Source: Paracoccus bogoriensis (lineage in GTDB: Bacteria > Pseudomonadota > Alphaproteobacteria > Rhodobacterales > Rhodobacteraceae). Taken from it: a stretch of 62,609 bases of DNA. Both the position numbers and the translations under genes were made by a program. Numbering within the stretch: position 1 is the first letter of the stretch; each line of letters begins with the position of its first letter. The notes under the pieces were generated by a model that was not told the origin of the DNA, searched no databases, and saw only the letters and a list, made by a program, of their open reading frames with translations. Where the stretch lies: NCBI RefSeq assembly GCF_019431455.1, contig NZ_JAHYSR010000022.1, positions 1 through 62,609 of the forward strand. The letters run 5' to 3'. Positions 8,951 to 18,728 of the stretch are shown here, in pieces.

Positions 8951-9074
8951 CAAGGCGCGGCGCTTTTCCGTCCGCCTGCACAGGATCGCCGCAGTGCTTG
9001 CAGAGACCGCCGCCTGCCTGCCGGTCCGGCCTTGACCGGTGCCCTATCCGCCGTTGACACGGCGCCGCAGAGGC

Positions 9075-9982
9075 ATGACAAGTCGATACATGAAAAGCGC
9101 CTCCGTCCGGGCGGCGCTGCGGTTCACGAGTTTCGGTTCAGGGAAAAGTCACTTGCCCGATGACGCCTGCAAAGACGCTTTCCGCCTGTTCTGGTGGGTT
9201 CCAAGGAACAAGGGTATCAACCTTGGAGACGAGATTTCGCCCCTGGTGCTGTCGCATGTCAGCGGCCGCAAGGTCGTTCGCGGATCGCCGAAAGATTGCG
9301 ACGGCATCGCCATCGGCAGCGTGTTCAACCCAGCGATGGCGGATCGTCGCAAACGCACCGGGCCCCTGTTCGTCTGGGGCAGCGGAACGGGCAAGCCCAT
9401 GCCCTGCGCGATGCGGCAGATGTCGGTCACGATCTCGGCCCTGCGCGGCCCGCTGACCGCCGGCCAGATCGAGGGGTGCCCCGATGTGCCCTTTGGCGAT
9501 CCCGGCCTTTTCGTGCGCGAGATCTGGCCCGGCCCCCCCCCCCCCCCGAGGGGACCGAGCGAACCAGGATCGGCCTGATCCCGCATCACAGCATGTTGAA
9601 ACATCCGGCGCTGAACCAATTCGCGCAGGCCTTCGGCGAGGTCGAGATCCTGGACTTCACCGACCCCGACATCGCCGGGACGTTGTCGAAGCTGGCGCAT
9701 TGCTCGCGCATCGTGTTGTCCAGCCTGCACGGGCTGATCTTTGCGGATGCCTACGGCATTCCCAGCCTGTTCTGGAAGGAAAGCGACGCGACGGTCCCCT
9801 GGAAATACCAGGACTATTTCCAGGGCGTCGGGCGTGAAGGGTTCTGTCACCGGACCAGCGCCGAGATCGTCGAGACCACGCTGAAAGACGGAGTCGACGC
9901 CTTGCCCTTTTCGCTTTTGCCCGAAAAACGCTGCCTGGACGTGCTGAACGGTCTGCGCGAGGCCGCGCGGGCGATGCCCTGA
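9075..9982 (+). pseudogene. Polysaccharide pyruvyl transferase family gene, out of frame at a 15-C tract (possibly phase-variable)
   Basis: The family transfers pyruvyl ketals to exopolysaccharide or cell-wall sugars. The N-terminal part reads in one frame, with NLGDEISPLVLSHVSGRKV, VWGSGT, LRGPLT and FGDPGLF. After the C run at 9533-9547 the homology continues in the -1 frame, with GLIPHH and the hallmark LSSLHGLIFADAYGIPSLF. As written, translation ends at 9576-9578 after about 168 residues. One extra C, or two fewer, would restore a 302-residue protein. The start is uncertain: ATG 9075 is used, and ATG 9090 is an alternative. The GT61 gene follows 91 bp downstream. Confidence 0.85.
9533..9547. 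repeat. Homopolymer of 15 C residues inside a polysaccharide gene
   Basis: Fifteen consecutive C residues are followed by GAGGGG. Tracts this long are prone to slipped-strand mispairing and are used as ON/OFF switches for surface genes in other bacteria. With 13 or 16 C the flanking reading frames join. The recorded length of 15 is the OFF state, or else a basecalling error. Confidence 0.95.
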
Positions 9983-10073
9983 TCCAGGCGCCGCGCCCGT
10001 GCGTGTCGTTCGGGCGCGGCCGTTTCAACCCGAGGCTGGCCCCGCAATCGGGCCGTGATGAAAGCGCGTAACG

Positions 10074-11273
10074 ATGCATAGCCCTTATATCCCCGGCGTG
10101 GACGGCCCGATGGTGCCTCACCCCAAAGGGACGCTTCACGGAAGGGAACTGGGGCAGGTCGCGATCGATCTGTTCGATGGCCGAACGATCTGTCCCTGGC
10201 CGCGCATCAAGGGCAGCGGTGGTATGAAATCCCTGCAAGGTGTTCAGCGCCGCAACTGGATTGTGCGCGGTTCGGGCATCGTGCCGCTGGCTGGTGCGGT
10301 CTGCGATCGGGGCGTGCTCTTTACGGCAGATAAGATCCCAGTCATGGGCTTTTCCCGCGACAAATTCTTGCGACGATACATTATTGAAGGCAAGGTCTAT
10401 CGCGCCGGTCCGGGTATTGCGCGCATCGCCGAACGCTCGCTTGTGGTCTTCATGAGCGACACGGCGAATTACTACCACTTCATCGCGGATGTGATGCCGA
10501 ACCTCGCCCGCGCCATCGGCGCCGCGGCCAGTCTGGGGGTCGAGCAGTTGGTCATCTATGGCGCCCAGCCCGAAGGCGGGTTCCGGCGCGCCTATCTGGA
10601 CCTGATGCTGGCGCGCCTGACAATCCCCGTCCGTTACGAGGCTGGTCCCTTCATCGTCGATGACGGGTATTTCATCGTCCACAGCCCGCAGGGCTACGCC
10701 CGTGACCCTGATACCGGCGCGCTGCTGAATGTGCCGCAACCCGGTCCTTATCCCTTTCCGGTTTCCGAGGGGATGTGGGATTTCTTCGACGCCTTCGATC
10801 ATGGCCATGTCAGCCTGCCCGAGCCGCCGATCAGGGCCCCCATCCTGATCGTGTCGCGCGCGCATCTCGACAACCGCAAGATCGTGAACGAGGATGATCT
10901 GGTCGCAAGCCTCGCCCCGCTTGGCGCCCGGCGAGTGGTTCTTGAAAATTATGCCCTGCCCGAGCAGATCGCGATGGTCCGAGCCGCGCGGGTTCTGGTC
11001 GGCTGCCATGGCGCCGGCATGATCAATGGCGGCTTTCTCGGGCAGGGGGGCCGCGTCATCGAGATCACGGCCCGCCAATACGCCGCCCGGTCGCGCGACT
11101 TCGCACGATTGTCGCATGTGCGCCCGATCCGCTATTCCTTCATCCTGGCGGACGAACATGGCGAACGGTTCCGCATGAAATCCAATCTGGGGAACAACAT
11201 CATCATGTCTCCGCAGGCTCTGGCCAAGGCGCATGAATGGGCCAGCCAGACGCTGGCTGAACGGGCCGGGTAG
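10074..11273 (+). CDS. Glycosyltransferase family 61 protein (DUF563)
   Basis: The product is 399 residues and cytoplasmic. It matches the GT61 pattern: NYYHFIADVMPNLARA around residues 130-145, an Arg/Asn-rich NRKIVNEDDLV segment near 265-275, and LVGCHGAGMINGGFL near 310-325. GT61 enzymes transfer sugars such as xylose or GlcNAc in surface-glycan synthesis. It follows the pyruvyl transferase gene on the same strand, so both probably act on one exopolysaccharide or capsule. The acceptor is unknown. ATG 10074 has no strong Shine-Dalgarno sequence. Confidence 0.85.
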   Translation: MHSPYIPGVDGPMVPHPKGTLHGRELGQVAIDLFDGRTICPWPRIKGSGGMKSLQGVQRRNWIVRGSGIVPLAGAVCDRGVLFTADKIPVMGFSRDKFLRRYIIEGKVYRAGPGIARIAERSLVVFMSDTANYYHFIADVMPNLARAIGAAASLGVEQLVIYGAQPEGGFRRAYLDLMLARLTIPVRYEAGPFIVDDGYFIVHSPQGYARDPDTGALLNVPQPGPYPFPVSEGMWDFFDAFDHGHVSLPEPPIRAPILIVSRAHLDNRKIVNEDDLVASLAPLGARRVVLENYALPEQIAMVRAARVLVGCHGAGMINGGFLGQGGRVIEITARQYAARSRDFARLSHVRPIRYSFILADEHGERFRMKSNLGNNIIMSPQALAKAHEWASQTLAERAG

Positions 11274-11404
11274 GCCCCCGGAGTTCCGGACGGATCCCGC
11301 CGCCCACGGCTTGAGACGCGCGGCACCCCTGTTCGGTCGCAGGCGCGAGCAAGACCGTCTGGCGCACGTGAACTGCCGGTTTCGGCCAGGCTCGGGCCTC
11401 ACAA

Positions 11405-11848
11405 CCCATAGAGCACGACGGCGCCGAGGCAACAGGCTGACAGGAACAAGTCCGCGCAGCGGTCGTAGCGAGTGGCGATGCGGCGCCAGTTCCTGAGGCG
11501 GCCGAACAGTTCTCGATCCGGCGGCGTTCCTTGTAGAGTTCGGCGTCGCATTCGACGGGAAGCTTTCGCGCCTTCCGCCCGGGATGCAGGGGATGATTTC
11601 CTGCTCGATCAAGGCGTCGTGGAACCAGTCGGCGTCATGACCACGGTCGGCCAGCAGCGCCCTGGCCTTCGGCAGAGACCCCGGGAATGCCCGCGCGCCG
11701 ATATGGTCCAAGCTCTGCCCGGCAGTCATGAAGAAGGTGATCGGCCGCCCCAGGGCATCGGCCAGCGCCTGCAACGTCCAGTTCAGCCCCGTGCTGCGCC
11801 CGATGAACCGCTGCGCCCCCGGTTCGTCTGTCAGCAAATAGAGATCGC
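11405..11848 (-). pseudogene. IS5-family (IS427/IS1248-like) transposase remnant
   Basis: On the minus strand the frames contain pieces of a DDE transposase: GRPITFFMTAGQ, ALLADRGHDADWF, IIPCIPG, then, after a frameshift, YKERRRIEN, and finally a region resembling the conserved RLKDWRRIATRYDR helix. The parts match the middle and C-terminus of IS5-family enzymes common in Paracoccus. The N-terminus is missing and at least one frameshift interrupts the rest, so no active enzyme is expected. Terminal inverted repeats were not found. Confidence 0.7.
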
Positions 11849-12019
11849 TCATCTTGCCCACCATTTCGGGAGCTTGAGGCGCGCCGTCGCAGCTTGCTTA
11901 GGGAAGTTTGCGGGTTCTGGAACCTGGACAATCCGCCCGTCGGGTTTCGCCTGCGCCTTGGTGTCCACGAAATCGTCAAGATGACGATACCAGATATTGA
12001 CACTCGGCTGACGGTGCAT
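11849..12019 (-). CDS. Small ORF of 56 residues between the IS5 remnant and the nrd promoter
   Basis: An ATG at 12019 opens a 56-codon frame. It begins MHRQPSVNIWYRHLDDFVD and ends in RLKLPKWWAR, with coding-like third positions. It could be the 5' end of a host gene truncated by the IS, or a genuine small protein. Its start overlaps the proposed nrdH promoter on the other strand. I do not recognise the family. Confidence 0.3.
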   Translation of the reverse strand: MHRQPSVNIWYRHLDDFVDTKAQAKPDGRIVQVPEPANFPKQAATARLKLPKWWAR

Positions 12020-12027
12020 TCTATATG
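11987..12027 (+). promoter_or_regulatory. nrdHIEF promoter with overlapping NrdR-like boxes
   Basis: A perfect -35 element TTGACA (11997-12002) is followed after 17-19 nt by an AT-rich TCTATATG (12020-12027) as the -10 region. Two 16-bp sequences resembling the NrdR box (ACACWATATATWGTGT) overlap these elements, at 11987-12002 and 12016-12031. Each matches about 10-11 of 16 positions and their centres are 29 bp apart. NrdR boxes usually occur as such pairs over the promoter, normally about 31 bp apart. The promoter is convincing; the boxes are only plausible. Confidence 0.5.
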
Positions 12028-12060
12028 ATGTGGCATCGCGTCCATCGCTCGCGCCGTGGA

Positions 12061-12120
12061 GGAACGGGTTCAGCCCGTCGAGACGCCCTTTTCACCGGGC
12101 GTTTCGCCCGGTCGGCGAAA
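12061..12120 (+). promoter_or_regulatory. Structured 5' leader of nrdHIEF with mutually exclusive hairpins
   Basis: The leader between the predicted transcription start and nrdH is about 180 nt. It contains hairpin ACGGG/CCCGT (12064-12068 with 12074-12078). It also has two alternatives that share bases: ACGCCC (12083-12088) pairing with GGGCGT (12097-12102), or CCGGGCG (12095-12101) pairing with CGCCCGG (12105-12111). The overlap suggests a possible switch or attenuator, but no known riboswitch consensus was recognised. Confidence 0.35.
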
Positions 12121-12213
12121 GGACGCGACGACACGACATCACAAGGACCGGGCAGCGGGTCCGGGGGCGGAAAGGCCCTTGCCCCGCGCCTCTGACAGGA
12201 AAGCGACCAGGGC

Positions 12214-12435
12214 ATGACCATCATCGTTTACAGCAAACCCGCCTGTGTGCAATGCACCGCGACAACCCGCGCGCTGGATGCCCGTGGACTGGAATATGAC
12301 GTGATTGACCTGACCCAGGATGACGAGGCCATGGCGCGCGTGACCGAGCTTGGCTATCGGCAGGCCCCCGTCGTCATCGCAGGAGACACGCACTGGGCGG
12401 GCTTTCGGCCAGACATGATCAGCGCGCTGGCCTGA
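12214..12435 (+). CDS. nrdH: Glutaredoxin-like NrdH
   Basis: NrdH is the dithiol electron donor for class Ib ribonucleotide reductase, and is itself reduced by thioredoxin reductase. The 73-residue product has the redox motif CVQC (Cys11, Cys14). It also has the NrdH-specific C-terminal signature WAGFRPDMI, which distinguishes it from ordinary glutaredoxins. It is the first gene of nrdHIEF and lies 8 bp before nrdI. Confidence 0.95.
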   Translation: MTIIVYSKPACVQCTATTRALDARGLEYDVIDLTQDDEAMARVTELGYRQAPVVIAGDTHWAGFRPDMISALA

Positions 12436-12443
12436 TCCGTGTC

Positions 12444-12857
12444 ATGGTGGGGTTGGTCTATTTCTCGTCGGGCTCGGGGAATACCGCGCGGTTCGTGCAG
12501 GCACTTGGCCTGCCCGCACACCGCATCCCGATCCGCGAGAGCGAGCCGGTGCCCGCCCCCACAGATCCCTATGTGCTGATCTGTCCGACCTATGCCGATG
12601 GCGAGGGTCGCGGTGCGGTTCCCAGACAGGTGATCCGCTTTCTGAACGACCCGGCCCGCCGCGCCCTGATCCGGGGTGTCATCGGCGCGGGCAACCGCAA
12701 TTTCGGGCCGACCTATGCCCTGTCGGCCCGGATCATCGCCGAGAAATGCCGCGTCCCGGTGCTGGCCACATTCGAGCTGGCCGGGACGCAAACCGATATT
12801 GCCCGCATCCGCGACGGGCTGACCCTGTTCTGGAGAGAGCCATGCTTGACGCCGTGA
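12444..12857 (+). CDS. nrdI: NrdI flavodoxin-like protein
   Basis: NrdI is a flavoprotein that generates the oxidant needed to assemble the dimanganese-tyrosyl radical cofactor of NrdF. The 137-residue product shows the FMN-binding N-terminal loop [13 protein letters not shown] and the conserved GAGNRNFG segment. Its 3' end overlaps nrdE by 16 bp. Confidence 0.95.
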   Translation: MVGLVYFSSGSGNTARFVQALGLPAHRIPIRESEPVPAPTDPYVLICPTYADGEGRGAVPRQVIRFLNDPARRALIRGVIGAGNRNFGPTYALSARIIAEKCRVPVLATFELAGTQTDIARIRDGLTLFWREPCLTP

Positions 12858-14965
12858 AGCCCGACCTTGACTACCACGCGCTGAATGCGATGCTGAACCT
12901 CTATGACGCCGAGGGGAAAATCCGCTTCGACGCGGACCGTATGGCCGCGCGGCAGTATTTTCTGCAGCACGTCAACCAGAACACGGTGTTCTTCCACTCG
13001 CTGGACGAGAAGCTCGACTACCTGGTGGACGAAGGTTACTATGAGGCCGAGGTGCTGGAGCAGTATCCGCGTGAGTTCCTGCACGCGATCTGGGCCGCCG
13101 CCTTCAAGCGGAAGTTCCGCTTTCCGACCTTTCTCGGCGCGTTCAAGTATTACACCAGCTACACGCTGAAGACCCGCGACGGGCAGCGTTACCTCGAGCG
13201 TTACGAGGATCGCGTGGTCATGGTCGCGCTGACCCTGGCGCGCGGCGATCAGGCTCTGGCGATGCGCTTCATGGACGAGATCCTGTCGGGCCGCTTCCAG
13301 CCTGCGACGCCGACCTTCCTCAACGCAGGCAAGAAATCGCGCGGCGAGTTGATCAGCTGTTTCCTGCTCAGGATCGAGGACAACATGGAGTCCATCGGCC
13401 GCGCCATCAATTCCTCGCTGCAACTGTCCAAGCGGGGCGGCGGTGTGGCCCTGATGCTGACCAATATCCGCGAGGCCGGCGCGCCCATCAAGGGGATCGA
13501 GAACCAGTCATCCGGCGTGATCCCGGTGATGAAGCTGCTCGAGGACAGTTTCAGCTATGCCAACCAGCTTGGCGCGCGGCAGGGGGCGGGGGCGGTTTAC
13601 CTTAACGCGCATCATCCTGACATCCTGCGTTTCCTCGATACCAAGCGCGAGAATGCGGATGAGAAGATCCGCATCAAGACCCTGTCGCTTGGCGTGGTGA
13701 TCCCCGACGTGACCTTTGAACTGGCGAAGCGGAACGAGGACATGTATCTGTTTTCGCCCCATGACGTGCAGAAGGTCTATGGCGTGCCCTTCTCGGAAAT
13801 CTCGGTCAGCGAGAAATATCACGAGATGGTCGAGGACAAGCGCATCAGGAAGAAGAAGATCAACGCGCGCGCCTTCTTCCAGACCCTGGCCGAGATCCAG
13901 TTCGAATCGGGCTATCCCTATATCATGTTCGAGGACACGGTGAACCGCGCCAACCCCATCGCGGGGCGGATCACCATGTCGAACCTGTGCAGCGAGATCC
14001 TGCAGGTGGCCGAGGCCTCCGAGTTCAACGAGGATCTGAGCTATGCCAAACTGGGCACGGACATATCGTGCAACCTCGGCAGCCTGAACATCGCGCAGAC
14101 CATGGACGGACCGGATTTCGGCGCGACGGTCGAAACCGCGATCCGCGCGCTGACGGCGGTCAGCGAAATGTCGGCCATCGACGCGGTGCCCTCGATCCGG
14201 CGCGGCAATGACGAGGCCCATGCCGTGGGACTGGGCCAGATGAACCTGCACGGGTTCCTGGCGCGCGAGCGGATCCACTATGACAGCCCCGAGGCGGTCG
14301 AGTTCACCAGCGTCTATTTCGCGGCAATCACCTATCACGCGATCCGCACCTCGAATGCGCTGGCGCGCGAGAAGGGGAAGACCTTCAAGGACTTCGACAA
14401 GTCGCGCTATGCGGACGGGTCATTCTTCGAGAAATATGTGACCCGCGACTGGCTGCCCGAGCGGCCTGAGGTCGTGCGCCTGTTCCAGGGGATCGCACTG
14501 CCGACCCGCGAGGATTGGGCGGCGCTGCGCGAGGCGGTGATGAGGGACGGGCTTTACAACCGCAACCTTCAGGCGGTGCCGCCGACCGGCTCGATCAGCT
14601 ATATCAACAACTCGACCAGCTCGATCCACCCGATCGTCTCGAAGATCGAGATCCGCAAGGAAGGCAAGATCGGCCGCGTCTATTACCCGGCGCCCTTCAT
14701 GTCGAACGAGAACCTGGAATATTACCGCGACGCCTACGAGATCGGGCCGGATGCGATCATCGACATTTATGCGGCGGCAACCGAGCATGTGGACCAGGGC
14801 CTGTCGCTGACGTTGTTCTTTCCGGCCGGGGCGACGACGCGCGACATCAACCGGGCGCAGATCAAGGCGTGGAAGTCGGGGATCAAGACAATCTACTATG
14901 TCCGACTGCGTCAGGCCGCGCTGGAGGGGACCGAGGTGCAGGGCTGCGTCAGCTGCTCGCTGTGA
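12842..14965 (+). CDS. nrdE: Class Ib ribonucleoside-diphosphate reductase, alpha subunit (NrdE)
   Basis: NrdE is the catalytic subunit that reduces NDPs to dNDPs. The 707-residue product has the usual class Ib length and lacks the ATP-cone of class Ia enzymes. Visible landmarks are [20 protein letters not shown], the NLCSEI loop, and the [19 protein letters not shown] region. The C-terminal redox pair CVSC accepts electrons from NrdH. ATG 12842 was chosen because it follows a GGAGAG-like Shine-Dalgarno sequence and matches the family N-terminus. Confidence 0.96.
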   Translation: MLDAVKPDLDYHALNAMLNLYDAEGKIRFDADRMAARQYFLQHVNQNTVFFHSLDEKLDYLVDEGYYEAEVLEQYPREFLHAIWAAAFKRKFRFPTFLGAFKYYTSYTLKTRDGQRYLERYEDRVVMVALTLARGDQALAMRFMDEILSGRFQPATPTFLNAGKKSRGELISCFLLRIEDNMESIGRAINSSLQLSKRGGGVALMLTNIREAGAPIKGIENQSSGVIPVMKLLEDSFSYANQLGARQGAGAVYLNAHHPDILRFLDTKRENADEKIRIKTLSLGVVIPDVTFELAKRNEDMYLFSPHDVQKVYGVPFSEISVSEKYHEMVEDKRIRKKKINARAFFQTLAEIQFESGYPYIMFEDTVNRANPIAGRITMSNLCSEILQVAEASEFNEDLSYAKLGTDISCNLGSLNIAQTMDGPDFGATVETAIRALTAVSEMSAIDAVPSIRRGNDEAHAVGLGQMNLHGFLARERIHYDSPEAVEFTSVYFAAITYHAIRTSNALAREKGKTFKDFDKSRYADGSFFEKYVTRDWLPERPEVVRLFQGIALPTREDWAALREAVMRDGLYNRNLQAVPPTGSISYINNSTSSIHPIVSKIEIRKEGKIGRVYYPAPFMSNENLEYYRDAYEIGPDAIIDIYAAATEHVDQGLSLTLFFPAGATTRDINRAQIKAWKSGIKTIYYVRLRQAALEGTEVQGCVSCSL

Positions 14966-16009
<1,044 letters not shown>

Positions 16010-16014
16010 AATGA

Positions 16015-16040
16015 AAGGGGGGTGCCTGCAAGCGCCCCTT
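16015..16040. terminator. Hairpin between converging nrdF and the sensor kinase
   Basis: AAGGGG (16015-16020) pairs with CCCCTT (16035-16040) around an imperfect GC-rich interior. Read on the minus strand, the stem is followed by a T-rich stretch (TTTCATTT). It therefore fits best as the terminator of the kinase gene, and it may also serve nrdF. Confidence 0.5.
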
Positions 16041-16042
16041 GA

Positions 16043-17131
16043 TCATGCGGCGAGGCTGTCCTGCGGGGGAGAGACCGCAAAACCCAATCGGGCGACCGTG
16101 CCGCCCTGAGGGTGACGGTTCAGCGACAATTCGCCGTTCAGCGCCGTTGCGAACTGACGTGCCACGATGAGGCCCAGGCTGTCCGAGCGTTCCAGCGCGA
16201 AGCCCTCGGGCAGGCCAGGGCCGCGGTCGCGGATTTCCAGCGTGGCGGCGGTGCGGCCCTGGCCCGCCGGGCCGTCCACCTTGAGACGCGCGGTGACGTG
16301 GTTCACGCGGCCATCGGCCGCCCCGTGCTCGATCGCGTTCATCACAAGCTCGCTGGCGATCAGACCCAGAGGCACGGCGCTATCATGGGGCAAAGGCAGG
16401 CTGTCTGCGCTGAAATCCAGTTTCACGTCGCCCGCACCCGCGACCTCGACCACGTCGGACAGAACGTCGCGCAGGTAATCGGCGGCGTCCAGATCCTGCA
16501 TGTCGGGCGCGTGCAGGCGGCGCTGCAGCAACGAGATCGACCGGATGCGCGATTGCGCCGCCATCAGGGCATGTCGCGCCGTCTCGTCGGCGATCTGCTG
16601 GCTCTGCAGCCTGAGGAGCGCCGCGACCGTCGAGAGGTTGTTCGAGATGCGATGCTGAAGTTCCGAGAACATCAGGCTTCGGGCATGGGCCAGATGGCTG
16701 GCCCGCGCCTCGGCCCGCATGCGCTGCCACAAGGCGCGCCGGGCTGCGGTGATGAAGACGACATCGGTCCCAATGATCAGCGTGTAGAAGCCGAGGGCCA
16801 GCATCGAACCGGGGTCGAGCGTCAGTCTGCCCACTGGCTCGATGAAGGAATGTAGCGCGATTACGCCGCAAACGACGCCCACCACGATGCCCGAACGCAA
16901 CGATGACAGGACCAGCGTCAGCATCGCTGCCGGAAAGAAGGTCAGGAAAGGAAAGCCGGGTGGCAAGATAGTGTCCAGAGCGTGTCGCAGCCAGGTGGAG
17001 ATCGCGATGGCTGACAGGGCGAACGTGATCTCGTAACGCAGGCTGCGCCGCGCCATCAGGGCCGCACCGAGGGCCCGCATGAAACGTCCGGATCGTTCGG
17101 GTCTGGTTCTGATCGCCCTCTCGCCAGCCAT
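16043..17131 (-). CDS. Membrane sensor histidine kinase (HisKA_2 type, DUF4118-like N-terminus)
   Basis: The product is 362 residues. Four transmembrane segments fill residues 33-130 and resemble the KdpD-type DUF4118 module, with no obvious large extracytoplasmic sensor domain. The dimerisation box ELQHRISNNLSTVAALLRLQ (about 155-174) is of the HisKA_2/HWE-related class, with the phospho-acceptor His in QHRISNN. The ATPase domain shows ELVMNAIEH, DRGPGLP and LGLIVARQF. No response regulator gene is adjacent, so it is an orphan in this window. The start is uncertain: ATG 17131, or an internal Met 17 or 25 codons later. Confidence 0.85.
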   Translation of the reverse strand: MAGERAIRTRPERSGRFMRALGAALMARRSLRYEITFALSAIAISTWLRHALDTILPPGFPFLTFFPAAMLTLVLSSLRSGIVVGVVCGVIALHSFIEPVGRLTLDPGSMLALGFYTLIIGTDVVFITAARRALWQRMRAEARASHLAHARSLMFSELQHRISNNLSTVAALLRLQSQQIADETARHALMAAQSRIRSISLLQRRLHAPDMQDLDAADYLRDVLSDVVEVAGAGDVKLDFSADSLPLPHDSAVPLGLIASELVMNAIEHGAADGRVNHVTARLKVDGPAGQGRTAATLEIRDRGPGLPEGFALERSDSLGLIVARQFATALNGELSLNRHPQGGTVARLGFAVSPPQDSLAA

Positions 17132-17169
17132 TGCATCACCCCCTTGAGTCAGCGCAGGTATCTGGCCGT

Positions 17170-17853
17170 TTACTCATCATTTGGTATCATGTCTGCGAGC
17201 GGCAAAGCAAATATTGATCTTTGTTTGTTCGGCCCTTTCGGAAGGCGGTTCGAGAGGCCATGGGACATGGCGGCCATCAGTCGCTTCGGAGCGACCGGGC
17301 GGCCGAAACAGCGCCAGAACACGCCGGTCTTGATCGCGGGTGGGGCCGCTTTGCCCCATCTTGCCGACCATCCTGTCGCGGGATCCGGCATCCGCGCGGA
17401 TTGCGGCTCAATGCTATCGTCCGGTTTGGGCGGGATTCTCGTCTGTGCCCAGAAAGATGCCCCGGGGCTTGTATGGAGCATGATGCCCGCCACCGACTGG
17501 CCATGAATGGCCAGTCGCCAGGTTTCGAGTTCGCCGAAATACTGCCATCTTGCCCGATGGGGCCTGGTCCTCCGGCGCCGCGTGCAGGCTGTGGCAGGTT
17601 GGCTCGAACTCCTCCCATGTGCGGGCGGCGCAGCCGCTGCTGTCATCGACGGCCAGCTCATGCGGATCCTTGGCCATGTCGCGACGCAGATGACTCCAAT
17701 CCCCATCCCCAAGAGAGCGGCGGTCAGCGAAAGCAACCCGGTCGTGGTCTGCCCCGGTTCGCGTCGATGACATAGCGGCGGTATGTGTCTGCGCGATGCC
17801 GGCATCGTGCAGCAGCCCATCATGAAGATGGAAAGCAGGTCGGTATCACCCAT
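17170..17853 (-). pseudogene. Possible decayed gene (unrecognised)
   Basis: The minus strand has a 227-codon frame that begins with a hydrophobic segment (LLSLTAALLGMGIGVICVA). Coding-like third positions then move to another frame in the middle of the region (about 17570-17690, ending EDQAPSGKMA). They return to the first frame over WQYFGELETWRLAIHGQ. This pattern suggests a frameshifted membrane or secreted protein. I do not recognise the family, and the region could also be chance open frame in GC-rich DNA. Confidence 0.25.
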
Positions 17854-17913
17854 GGACGTTCGACCGAGACAGGCGGGAATTGGCCTTCCTCCGCGCGGGC
17901 GGCCTGATGATCT

Positions 17914-18309
17914 TCAGCGGCACGGAGGCGTCAAGGCGACGGTTTCAGCGTTATCTTGTTGCGGCATGTCTGCCGGTTTTCGGGCTTGCGCGGCGGTCAG
18001 CAGAAGCTGCATCATTCGCCAATCCGCAGGCGCATCAAGACATCGGGCGGCCGCAGCCACATCCAACCCGTCGAGGGCCATCGCGACGCGCAGGGAAAGG
18101 TCTGCATTCGCGTTGTGTTGAACCTCGGCAGGCTCAACCGGCTGAGTCCGATCGGGCGCGATCCCCTGATTGATGGGCGGAACCGGACCGTCGTGCGGCT
18201 GGCGAACACGGCCGACGAGATCACCAGAAGTCGCTGCGAAGCGTTGACAACGCCTTCGCCTGCACGCGTTCTGAAAAGAGCCTGGTTTTGATCGGGCTCT
18301 CGCGCGCAT
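17914..18309 (-). CDS. Hypothetical protein (weak)
   Basis: A 131-codon minus-strand frame is open here. Its second half (about residues 65-131, with ADLSLRVAMALDGLDVAAAA) is alanine-rich, probably helical, and has coding-like codon positions. The first half is arginine-rich and less convincing, so the true start may be internal. No family was recognised. It lies just downstream, on its own strand, of a good terminator hairpin at 18273-18300, which overlaps its first codons and argues against the longest form. Confidence 0.25.
   Translation of the reverse strand: MRARARSKPGSFQNACRRRRCQRFAATSGDLVGRVRQPHDGPVPPINQGIAPDRTQPVEPAEVQHNANADLSLRVAMALDGLDVAAAARCLDAPADWRMMQLLLTAAQARKPADMPQQDNAETVALTPPCR
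18273..18300 (-). terminator. Minus-strand intrinsic terminator
   Basis: Read leftward, AGAGCC and GGCTCT pair across a 12-nt loop and are followed by TTTTC. No minus-strand gene that it would terminate was recognised between here and tRNA-Pro. The 300 bp to the right (18310-18610) hold no confident gene, so the terminator may be a relic. Confidence 0.45.
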
Positions 18310-18610
18310 CTGGACGACTATCTCACCCGCCTCGGCCCCACGATCCTCGCGGCCATCCGGGCGAGACGGTGCCTGATCGCGGGGCGGTTCTCTGACCCTG
18401 TTCCGAGATTGGTGTGCACACGATCACGCGCGCCATTGCCCGCGACAGTCTGCCAAGCGTCAAGGCGATCCAAGCGGCGCTTGGGCGGGCACGGATTGCG
18501 GGTTCATGCCGTCCCGAACTTCGCGCACTTCTGGCGCGCGCGAAGCTTGTAGCCGCTGAATGGCTCTTTGCGCTTTTCTCGGGCCGGTCGATGGGGTATG
18601 CGGCACGCGT

Positions 18611-18687
18611 CGGGGCGTAGCGCAGCCTGGTAGCGCGACGGTTTTGGGTACCGTAGGCCGGAGGTTCGAATCCTCTCGCCCCGACCA
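18611..18687 (+). tRNA. tRNA-Pro (anticodon UGG)
   Basis: The 77-nt sequence folds as a full cloverleaf. The acceptor stem is CGGGGCG/CGCCCCG. The D arm has GCGC/GCGC. The anticodon stem ACGGT/ACCGT carries the loop TTTGGGT (anticodon TGG). The T arm is GGAGG-TTCGAAT-CCTCT, and an encoded CCA completes the gene. The 3' part is duplicated at 56580 as the prophage attachment site, and the integration leaves this tRNA copy intact. Confidence 0.97.
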
Positions 18688-18693
18688 TGGCTT
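18639..18693. repeat. Prophage attachment site attL (55-bp direct repeat)
   Basis: These 55 bp, from the anticodon arm of tRNA-Pro to six bases beyond its CCA, recur without mismatch at 56580-56634. The integrase gene begins 35 bp to the right of this copy. This is the classical geometry of tyrosine-recombinase insertion into a tRNA 3' end. Confidence 0.93.
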
Positions 18694-18728
18694 AGGGGTC
18701 TTCCCTAGTCTCCGTTTTACAGGTCATT

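Noticed and set aside
12030..12213. Cobalamin or other known riboswitch in the nrdHIEF leader
   Set aside because: Hairpins are present but I could not find the conserved B12-box core or any other riboswitch consensus.
18323..18688. A 121-codon minus-strand frame across tRNA-Pro
   Set aside because: It starts [18 protein letters not shown], the well-known false translation of the antisense strand of a tRNA gene.
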